Shown piece by piece: positions 55,042 through 64,000 of a stretch of DNA of 64,000 nt. Location of the stretch: contig CM037473.1 in the NCBI GenBank assembly GCA_021014325.1, positions 10,123,501-10,187,500 of the forward strand. The letters are read 5' to 3'. Under the pieces are notes generated by a model. It had not been told where the DNA came from. It worked only from the letters and a program-made list of their open reading frames with translations, and searched no databases. Position 1 is the stretch's first letter. Each line of letters opens with the position of its first letter. Source of the stretch: Plazaster borealis (lineage: Eukaryota > Echinodermata > Asteroidea > Forcipulatida > Labidiasteridae). A program made the position numbers and the translations under genes.

Positions 55042-57910
55042 GCTGGACACACATTTTCTAGGGGTGTTAATCAATACGGATCAGTAATTAATGGTGTGGA
55101 GGGGCAGGCGGAAAAAAAACCTGCCAGCATCATCTGTGTTAAATCGATATATCAATTGTCAATGTATAGATGTAACCAAAGTTTAAAACTTATAATTATA
55201 CAGACAAATCAATATCTGGACATGTGAACAACATACTTGGAAAATCATAAAATAGAGAAAGTGCAAAACAAATCTTCTAACATGGAAAACGCTTGGAAGC
55301 GTGTGCTGACACGTATCGCGTTTTCGATGGGACAATTATAGGTCTCTATCATAAGGGTTTTAAATACATTACATAGAGCATTTTCAAAACTGCGGCTTAG
55401 GCTCCACCCGACTATTTGAAGCCCTGTACCAAAAGCACACGTTTTCAAAATAGGTGAAAAAGCCTAAAGGCAGAGCCTTGAAGCGGAAGCCGTGGCCACG
55501 CGTGGTTTCGAAAAGGGCCATAGGAAAGAAGCCAGCCCCACACACGTAAACTGTAGGAAATAGAAATGAACGTGCTGAGTTTATTCCAATCGTTCTTAAT
55601 GATCACATTATCAATAATTTGTTGTATAGCCTACTAAAGACAATTCGGACACTAAATTCACGGACAAAGGTGTTTACATTAAGGGGGGAAATTGGGCGGT
55701 AAAACTAAAGAGTTAATTTAGAATGTCCTTATGTTAATGTGTAAAACGTAAAGTAAAACGGTGTTAATGATGTATTAATAATATTAAATTACCTTTTTCG
55801 CTTTAGGTCACAATAGTGGTTATTTTATGCACAAACTCGCAGTAGTCTTAAGACTGGAATCCGCATAAAAACGTTTTGATAAGACTAACATCATTATTGT
55901 ATGATACAAAACCTTACACATGAAACACGCGTATAAGAAAGAAGGTAGTCCACTTGGATGGTGTTGCCTCCCTTTAATTTGTCGTTTTGTGCACCAGATT
56001 CAACAAATCTGAACTTTTTTATCCCATAAGTTACTAACTTGCCAACACAGGTGATCTGGCACACGTATTTGTTTCCCAAGTTGCTGGCTAAATGAAAGCA
56101 CTTCGGGAAGTTTTTGTCACACGTACAATAGCTAAATTTTCGAGGTTTCACCCCTCTAAACAATGGGATGAGTTATCAAAAGCCATGATACAATGTCTGG
56201 TCATGATCGAAGAAGTTATGATAACATTTTTAGAAAATCTCAAATCTCAACTCTTTTTCATCTTGATAATACCACGGCAGCGGGCCCATTTTTATGAAGC
56301 TGGTCAGCACAGAAATTGGGTATAAATAGACAAATCTTACTCAGCGGAAACGGACCACAAGCCAACATGCTGAATAGTTTTCATTCTTGCGACTGGTTCT
56401 TGCTGAGATTTGTATTTATTTATTTATTTTATTTTATTTGCTTAGCAAAGAAATTACTAATTAATCTGACACTATTTCCTTTAGGAATTAATACTTTACG
56501 GTGTAAGAAAATTGTTCCCAGATACCCATTTGCCCTTTTCTTTTATGCAAAAAGGTTAAACATGGTTTAAATAAACACAGAATGAACAAGTGTGCTGCAC
56601 CTAAATGTAGGCCGGGCCTAAATGTAGCTCTGTACACAAATAAGGCTCGGACTACATTGAAAAACAATTTGAGTTGGTCAACATTGAGGTTTTGGCCACA
56701 CCTGAGTACAAGTGGGGCTTCAATTAGGTCCGGTCTACCATACGATGGGTTATGGCTACATTTAGCTTTGGGCTACATTAAGGTACAGGGTTGATCTACA
56801 TATATTAACGTCCGGGCTACATTTAGGCCTAGGTATATAAGAGGAACTGTTGTTTGCACTGAAACAAAATCAATGATATTTTTCCTCAGGTCTGTTAATT
56901 TATGTGTTCATTGAGAACTAGACGATGGAAATTGCTCACGTCCAATAACAAATATCGTATCATACCTTTAATGCTGTGCTCTACACAGCTTCTTTTGAGA
57001 AACTTCGATCATAATGTGAGACTTTGCAACGCTAGGTGGCAGCAGATCAGGCAAATGTCCATTGTTTACGTAGTTCTGAGTTCTAACCTGTTAAGTCTGA
57101 TCAACTGGTATGACACCTAGAAAGAGCGTCCCTGAAAGTCTCCCAAATCTCGTCGTCTTTTGGTATCAACATTGTTGCCTACATCATCTTGACAATTAAA
57201 ACATGCTTAAAGGTGCTAACACGTCGTATCTTCCCTGAACAATCAACATCCGGACCATCGAGTTATCACCTTTGACCTTAATGTCATTAAAATGCAAATT
57301 TAAGTGAAAGTGTTGGCGATACACGCGAATTTGTAACGTATGATCGTTTGCAGAGCTCGCGAAGCTTTTAGCCAATATTGTGCTAATAATACAATTGTTA
57401 AACACGGTTTTTAAGCCAACTCGTAGCAGAAGATGCGATGTATATGTCGTCACTGTTCGTGGAATACACGACGAGCTATAGCACCTTCAAGATTTTAAAC
57501 TCTTATTAAACAATCTAACGCATTTTAAGATTTTACAAATAACAGCACCACAACTTAACCGCTTAAAAACCACTATAATGGATCTCAATTAGTTGCCATG
57601 TACATAAAACACCCCGACAATATGTATACATAGTTATTACAAATAAGTTTTTTATATAGCATGCCCAGCACGTTTCTAAGCGTTTCAACTGTAATTACAG
57701 AAGAGTTATTTACATGTTGTACCGGTATAAAAACAGCACATTATGAATTTATTATTTTGTATAGCATTACACGTCATTCTCTCCCAGCTAAATGTGACAT
57801 TTTAAAACTTTTAAAAGCCTAGTAAAGTTTGTGTTTAAATACTCGAGTCTCAAAAGTTAAGTCATTATAGTCGAAGGTTTTTGTTGTCTTTCTTGGAGCT
57901 AAATTTCTCC
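55042..57910. other. intergenic, no gene seen
   Basis: Contains a degenerate short-period stretch at 56595-56830 in which GGCTACATTTAG-like words recur 8 or so times. Otherwise unique AT-rich sequence with no supported exon. Confidence 0.5.
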
Positions 57911-58112
57911 ACACAAAAAACTCCCAGGTCGGAATTGACCCGGAGTCCGGGCCCCAGAGGGCTTGATCCAAATTTGTGTCACTGTTTAACCCGAAACTTG
58001 GTTAAAATCTGGATTTTGACTCAGATTCCGGGTCAAAACTGACCCAGAAATGGATCAGGCTCTATGGGACCCAGAATTCTGGTCATTTCTGACCCAGTAG
58101 TTTTTAGAGTGC
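57911..58112. mobile_element. MITE of the CTCTAAAAACT family, copy 1
   Basis: The right end CAGTAGTTTTTAGAGTG and the interior (TTCCGGGTCAAAACTGACCC, GGATCAGGC) match 61064-61303. The left end is decayed (ACACAAAAAACTCCCAGG). Confidence 0.7.
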
Positions 58113-59990
58113 AGACGTCTCAGGTGGTTTCACAAGACAGCAATTTCAAGGGTTCCAGGTAGTAACTAATTTTAATCAAAATTAGTGTTTACTAAGGAAA
58201 CTGGCTCGCACACCATGTTCGGACATTTTGTTTGAATATTCTATCCAATAAAGTTCAAAGGTATGGTGATTCACTGTTAACGGAAGAAGATATCAATTCA
58301 AAACATATACTTTTCAAGAAACACATTATTGGAAATTAACAACGGTGTACTGTAATAATTTGCTCATTAAAGTTTTTAACACCCAACCAAAGTAAAATGT
58401 GAAAAATACTTCGAGCGCAATCTTATGCCAGTATTTAACAAAAGTTCTTTCGGCTTCACAAGGGTGGCATTCAAACACAGTTTTGACGAAAGGGCCAGTG
58501 GCAGTTTTTCAGGTGGAAGATTTTCAACAAGCATATTAATTTTAAACTGACATTTAAATACGGTTGAATGTCATAATAACATTCATCCGTATTTGGGGTT
58601 CGTGGGGCGCACTCTGCCACATATTGGGCATGGTATATAAGTCCTGACCCGGGTCCTTTTTTAAGGTCAATGTGGCTATAAAAGAAACTTTTAAGTTGAA
58701 CATAAACAAGTTCGGCAAAATATTAGTTCTCCACCTGCGTGTTTACTTTAAATCAGGCAGAGCTTTGAAAGGCGGGAGGGGTAGAGGGAAGAAGCGGCAA
58801 TTGCTTCTCCATGGAATTGTAGGTTGTTGAAAGCATTGCCTGTAACCCTTCCGGTACTTCCTACTTTAACATTTATGATCATACATTTACAATTCAGCCT
58901 TGCATTGAATGGCTTTGCTTTTTGATCGAAAATAATATTCAACTTTTGGGGGATTGGGTTGCCTTTATCATCTTAGTCAGCTTTCCTACGTGCGATCATT
59001 GTTATAACACTGTAATGTAAAAAGGGAACAGACTATAATACTTCCAGCCTCGATTGGATATCTACAGATTCCCAATGTACCCGAAAAGGATCTCTGACTT
59101 ATTTTCCGCTCCAGCCTCGGTTTGGTCGACATTACTTGAATTGGAGAAAAGCCAACATATCTGCCCTTGGTGCACCTTGTTTGAGTAAGACGTCCGGTTG
59201 TGTTGGATGTGGTCTAGCTGGGTGTATTCGTCTTAGATTCCTCTGCCGTGTGTGAGTCAAATTGTGCCTCGTGGAATCGAGACTTGTCCCCCGGTAGCCC
59301 ATTGTGTCTGGTTGGGTGTAGTTACTACTATTAGTTATTAGCACGCACTCTCTGGCACTTCAAATAGAGAACACAGAATTACCTTAGAACATTGCATCCA
59401 CATAATACTTTATAGTTTATTGTTCACAATCCCTCTTTTGTGTTTAGGGTCTCTGGATGGAGTATAGACCATGTCACCTGTGAAATTGTTCCGTCCCAAC
59501 TTTAGAATGGTCCTAACTGTAGTTGGGACTGGTCCCAAATTGAGTGTATTTGGGACGGCCCATCTATAGTTGGGATCCAGAGTTCTGTCACCAAGCAAGG
59601 AACCAATGGATCATCACAACTAGAATGCGGTGGATATTTCTACCTCCACGGTCGGTGAGAGGGTAAATTCCATTTGCATGTATACATGAAGGAGAAACAA
59701 TTGATTTTTCTCAAGTTTTACCATGACCAGTGCAGTATATTGCCTACCAGGAAATGCCCTGGAATGTACAAGGTCACTCTTTTTGTAAACAAAGATTACA
59801 TGGTCTATACACGAAAAAAACCTACTACTTCTCTTTTAATTTGACTTTGGATAAGATTTTTGTTAATGATAATATATCTTGGCTTGTGTACGAAAATCAA
59901 TTGAACTGTAGGAATACAACTTGTTTTGGGGACCTGACACAACCATGCAATGATCTCTTCTTAAAAGAAGTGATGGTTAAGACCAGTGGT
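58113..59990. other. intergenic, no gene seen
   Basis: 59722-59812 is the second copy of the repeat at 49598-49690. 59490-59575 shows inverted GTCCCAAC/GTTGGGAC words. No conserved coding region. Confidence 0.45.
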
Positions 59991-59994
59991 GAGA

Positions 59995-60100
59995 TACGGT
60001 AAGTCTCGACGTTTCGGACATTGTGGTCTGTTCGTCCTCGGGAGAATGCTCCTGAACAGAGCATACGAATCGAAACGTCGTGGTTCTCTGAATAGACTTT
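59995..60100. mobile_element. Penelope-like terminal motifs in inverted arrangement
   Basis: The minus strand carries CGAGGACGAACAGACCACAA followed by CCGAAACGTCGAGAC. The plus strand carries CTCCTGAACAGAGCATACGA followed by TCGAAACGTCGTGG. Two copies of the motif seen at 6190-6485 thus face outward from a shared centre. Confidence 0.45.
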
Positions 60101-61004
60101 ATTGTTTGTAAAGGAGAGAAATAACAAATATTTCTGAATGAAACGAACATGGATTGTCCTTCCCTGTGTGGGGGTCGGAGCTCCATGGAGCTTCACGGGA
60201 GCCACCATGCGCTTCCCGCTTTCACTCCGGCGGAACCGGTAACGCGTTCCACGGTGGGTGTACTTCATGCCAGGATTGGGTCCCACGTCTACGTATCTGG
60301 TAAAACTGAATGTAACTTGATACTTACTGCTTGTTGTACTCCATGGGCTTGGCCGTAATGGTGTTAATGCTAAAGAGTCGTTTTCCTGAACAACTAAATG
60401 CTGTATTAAAATTGAAGTGAATACAAAATAACACTTTATTATATTGTAAGACTGTTAGGGATCAGTATGAGTGCCTTTGCACTAAGTTTTTTCATTTTTT
60501 TCATTTATACTTATAAATTAAAGATTAATAATCAATGGAAATGTATCAGAAATAATAAGAATGCAAACAACAAATTATATATGTCTTTGTCTGGCATTTT
60601 GTGCACATTCGTATAAACGAGCTTATTTCGATCGTCGCAATCGAAATACGTTGGTATAATTTGAGATACTATAGACGATAATTTGTTTATTTGGCTGCAG
60701 TACACCGGACACCCTGGATGATTGGTACTGTTATTTTTCGTTTGATAATTGCCAATTAGTAACTTCCTTAAATATTATGGCGGGAAAATCCTTGCTCATG
60801 AAGATGGGAGGGGTTCAACCTCTTACTATGTTTACTAACCTTACTGGAAGAACAATTTTCAATGTTAGAAAGACCGTTATTTCTCATCTCTCGAGGTGGA
60901 AGTTTCTCAGACCAGTCCTAAGTATAGGGGAAAAACAAACGAATACCATGATATCATGGGTTTTGGACACGCATTGCCATTCTTCCGGCATCATTGCAGG
61001 ATTA

Positions 61005-61620
61005 ATCAATTAATCAATCAATCAATCAAAAGTCATTTATTTAGCACAAAACAAAAATGTGCTCTACACTCTAAAAAACTCCCGGGTCAGAGTTGACCCG
61101 GATTCCGGGTCCCAGGGGGCGTGAACCATTTCCAAGTCAGACTGACCAGGAAAGTGGTTAAAATATGGAATCATTACTCGGATTCTGCGTCAGTCTGACC
61201 CATTTCTTTCTCATTTTGACACATATTCCGGTTCATACTGACCCAGAAACGGGTCAGGCCTGGATCCTGGTCAAATCTGACCCGGAAGTTTTTAGAGTGT
61301 AAGGTGCTGAGGTACCGGTATTTGATATAGATTGTTTTAGTAAGGCTTCTGAAACAGGTGAGCTTGATGAGGGACTGTGTGGAATGAACTGGCATCTCGG
61401 ATGCATGCAATGAGCTTGTTCCACATTTTGGGGCTATAGATGGAGAGTGCATTTTCAGCACGTAGAACAATGAGTTTTCGGCTCGACAAATTGTAGGGCA
61501 CGAGAGATATTTGATGGAAGTTGTCTTGTTTGAGGCTCTCGATACTTGGAGCATGATGTTCTTATGGGCTTGTTGATGGCGTGCTTTGAACATTAGACGA
61601 GTCAAGTTTGCAGGGCACTG
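61005..61620 (-). mobile_element. LINE 3' end with (TGATT)n tail, interrupted by a MITE
   Basis: The minus strand encodes, across frameshifts, RAEN, SP-MWNKLI and related pieces resembling the non-LTR C-terminal tail (about 61490-61330). After the inserted MITE it continues as TTTGTGCTAAATAAATGACT and ends in a GATTGATTGATTGATTAATT tail. Confidence 0.55.
61059..61308. mobile_element. MITE of the CTCTAAAAACT family, copy 2, intact
   Basis: GTGCT at 61059-61063 and 61304-61308 flanks 240 bp with inverted ends CTACACTCTAAAAAACT and AGTTTTTAGAGTGTAAG. The interior repeats GACCCGG/CCGGGTC-type words. Inserted in a LINE 3' end. Confidence 0.85.
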
Positions 61621-62642
61621 CTATCCTCGCCACCCTGAGCTTCCAGCCAGCAAGCTTGTCCTCTGTGAGCCAAAGCAAGGTCGAGCCCAAAGAGGTCGAG
61701 GTCACCTGCCTTATGTTGATTTACTAAGAAGGGGACACTGGGTTTGTGACAGCTGGTGAAATATCTACATGCATGAGGGACAGGGAGATCTGGGGACAAC
61801 TCTGTCGTAAACATCTCTGACCGAGGACACCACTCGAAATAGAAGAAGAAGGTACGGTACTGTTTGCAGTTGATTATTTAACTGATTGGAAGTCAGTGCG
61901 TAGGTCGGGTCTGATGGATTCATACGTGTTTATTTTCTCAAATCTTGCGGCAGTCGTGTGAACATTATGGAGCCATTTTTCCACTGAGTATGAAAGTGAG
62001 GAGATGGGGACGCCATGCAACATTCTCTGCAAGAGGGAATTAGGGTGTTTATGTCTCACCACTGTGCATTTGACTATTTTTACTCCTCCAGCCCCAGTTT
62101 GGATGGATTGAGTTAATAATGCAAGAAAACAACATGGTCATCCTCAACGAAGGTCTCCGAGTTTGTCTGGCCATGTAATGGCTTCGATGGTTAATACAAT
62201 TTTGATCTATAGGCCTACAGTTCATGTAATTTATGTGGCTGTATATTCATTCTTTATCGGATCAAATCTTTTGCCCACATATTATGCTCAAAAGTTTGTC
62301 TTCAATAATATTAGGAAACATACTTTGTTTTCCTGTGGTTAACAAAATGTTTATTTACTTTTGAAACTGTAGACAAAAAGTGTAAGAAACCATTATAATC
62401 CATTGAACATCAAACATTGAACATTATGGCACCTGAACACTTGACCCCTGCGTCTTAACCTTAAGAGCTGAGGTGTACCCCCTTTAGAACCCACTCCTCT
62501 TTTTGTATTCTCTATAGTAAATACAAGATTTGGTTACTTTGGAAACTGTGGAAATAGAATGAACGTTATCGTTTATCCTTAAACCACCGGTTTTTTAAGT
62601 TTGACCCTATACTGACTGAACTTCCAAATTTTGCGGGCATTC
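61621..62642. other. intergenic, no gene seen
   Basis: No conserved coding region. Short dispersed word CTCCAGCCCCAGTTTGGATG near 62085 is a diverged relative of the 2580/10935 repeat. Confidence 0.45.
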
Positions 62643-62902
62643 AGGTTGGCTCAGTAGTTTCTTCCCCGCATTTCGCCTCTGTAGACCCCGGTTCGAATCC
62701 CGCTTCGGACCGGAGCCTCGCCAGTGGATTTGGTTTCCAGTTTCTATACCTTAGTTCGTGGGTTTTGCCTATTTTGGGGTTTTCCTTCCACATCTACAAC
62801 TGGCACCCCCCAACGTCTTCTCTACACCGGTGCCTTCAGGCCTCCGGGTCACAGCGCTAGTCGCTATTGAGGGTCCTTTGGTTTCATTACCAGAATGATA
62901 TA
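62643..62902 (+). mobile_element. tRNA-derived SINE, second family
   Basis: Head TTGGCTCAGTAGTTTCTTCC with B box CCCGGTTCGAATCCCGC, then GTTCGTGGGTTTTGCC and GGGTTTTCCTTCCACATCTA, ending GTTTCATTACCAGAATGATA. It abuts the stop codon of the glutamate receptor frame. Confidence 0.85.
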
Positions 62903-64000
62903 CTATGCTATCAAGGTACACCAAATGTCTCCATGCATCCTCACCAGCGTTATCCTGCCCGTCTCTTTCTGCCTCTTCCTGTAAAACGAAGGCTTGTGCC
63001 AGATATGCTCCACAATGACCACGACGAAGGACAGCACTGCCCCGAGTATTAAGACATAGAAGGCCCCTGCTATCTGATCCAGATTGATGTCCGTTGCCCG
63101 AGATTTGGAGTTCATGTTGACCATCTCCTCAGGGCAGCTGGACTCCCGATCGAACCACTTCTTCCGTAGCTCCGCTAAGCGGCCTTCCTCCTGCATCTTT
63201 AGAATTCTGTTAAATAGAAAATAATAACAATACTCAGTTCGTCTAAAGCACTTTATCTGAGGGTGTCTCAAAGCACTTAGTGTTTGAACGACAGGTATGC
63301 ACAGTTTTTAATAATGAGACCCATTTATATAGCACCTTGTACAGGAGACAGGGCACAATCTGCTTTCAACCATGCCAAAAACACCATGGGTAACCCTTCT
63401 TTTAAGGATAAGAGTACCGGTACTGGGTATTTTTACGGGCATTACACAACATACGGGACCTATACGGCTTTACGTCCCATCGAACGACAAGCAATAACGG
63501 TATTTGATACACAAATGCCATGGGGACCCAAACCCACACTTTGACAGCGCCAAAACTTGATTCCGGTGCTCGGCCACGACGCTCCACAAATAAGAGTTTT
63601 TTAAACAGGCAAAACAATCGATGGTTTGGTTTTGGCTAGCCAACTGAATCTGTCGGGTACATGCAGTGGAATGTGGAGGATTTTGGTAATGCATTGAACT
63701 AGAGGAATTTAGGTTTGACTCTCCTGAATTCAACAATTCGTATATTGAAGTTTGGAGGAGTTTGTATTATAAATGCACTTACACCAGTGATATCTTGTCT
63801 CTCCAAGGAGCGTGTTGTGGTGTAGCGATGCCGTACCCTTTCAGGTTAAACGGCTTGCCAACTGTCATGACATTACATTCCTTCTGCTTGATATAGTCCA
63901 GGATGGGTGCGTCCCAGAAGAAGGCGTACTCCTCTTCCTGCACCCGCTTGTACCCCGCCTCGGCGTTGGGCACCCAGGGGTCGACATCTGAGTTGGACAT
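62903..64000 (-). CDS. ionotropic glutamate receptor subunit, C-terminal exons, partial
   Basis: Two exons: 64000-63783 (continues beyond the window) and 63206-62903, joined phase 2 across a GT-AG intron. The first encodes the end of ligand-binding lobe S2: EYAFFWDAPILDYI, KECNVMTVGKPFNLKGYGIA, PWRDKISL. The second gives ILKMQEEGRLAELRKKWF, a short linker with Cys (SSCPEE), then membrane helix M4 (IAGAFYVLILGAVLSFVVVI) and a short cytosolic tail. These are clear signatures of animal iGluR cation channels at the plasma membrane. The subfamily is not certain. At the ligand-anchoring position the residue is Asp (WDAP) rather than the Glu of AMPA/kainate types. The ATG at the window edge is an internal Met, not a start. 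A donor-like CTG|GTGAGG at 62945/62944 means the true tail may splice onward, in which case the stop at 62903 is intronic. Confidence 0.85.
63240..63592 (-). mobile_element. tRNA-derived SINE in the glutamate receptor intron
   Basis: In minus orientation, head GTCGTGGCCGAGCACCGG and B box GTGTGGGTTTGGGTCCCC are followed by the body shared with 7985-8230 and 11088-11329. It links the tRNA-like head to that body in one uninterrupted copy. Confidence 0.8.

Noticed and set aside
59897..60286. 129-codon minus frame with a basic stretch RYRFRRSESGKR
   Set aside because: No recognisable domain, and it overlaps Penelope-like motifs, so probably chance or decayed repeat.
63998..64000. ATG at the right edge as the glutamate receptor start
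   Set aside because: It falls inside the S2 ligand-binding lobe, so the gene must extend far beyond the window.

Overview
This is a gene-sparse, AT-rich piece of an animal nuclear genome. Genes are split into many short exons with GT-AG introns of several hundred to several thousand bases, and the protein sequences are close to, but clearly diverged from, vertebrate orthologues. Together with many tRNA-derived SINEs, MITEs and tandem arrays, this suggests a marine invertebrate deuterostome. An echinoderm such as a sea star is my best guess, but that is inference and not proven by the window.

Six protein-coding genes can be reconstructed with consistent splice phases. (1) The last three exons of SUDS3/SDS3, a Sin3-HDAC corepressor subunit, lie on + at 155-1709. 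(2) A complete 16-exon THOC5 (THO/TREX mRNA export) lies on - at 19680 to 6105 and predicts about 693 aa. (3) A complete 7-exon C6orf89/BRAP-like type II membrane protein lies on + at 21678-28406, head-to-head with THOC5. (4) BORCS5, a BORC lysosome-positioning subunit, lies on - with four coding exons from 34517 to 31620 and a probable upstream non-coding exon near 37236. (5) A complete 11-exon TSG101 (ESCRT-I) lies on + at 39702-51107 and predicts about 437 aa. (6) The last two exons of an ionotropic glutamate receptor subunit lie on - at 62903-64000 and run off the right edge. Except for the divergent THOC5/C6orf89-like pair, nothing suggests the genes work as one pathway; they look like ordinary housekeeping and neuronal neighbours.

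The rest is repeat-rich. Region 1.7-6.1 kb holds the SUDS3 3' side, a MITE and a TTAA-flanked MITE. THOC5 introns carry three minisatellites (19 bp, 17 bp and 17 bp units), each lying at the 5' end of its intron, plus SINEs, two MITE families and Penelope-like fragments. The 2-kb THOC5/C6orf89 intergenic region contains a degenerate satellite. BORCS5 is surrounded by an apparent 2.2-kb element whose long inverted ends are built from a GC-rich repeat, followed by a 935-bp foldback element with a perfect 9-bp target duplication. Region 52.6-62.6 kb is a gene desert with MITEs, a LINE tail and Penelope-like remnants.

The most unusual items are the two long-inverted-repeat elements with 9-bp target duplications (both Mutator-like in style), the foldback carrying two copies of a small ATG-initiated ORF around a CRE-rich centre, and the repeated placement of minisatellites directly downstream of THOC5 5' splice sites.
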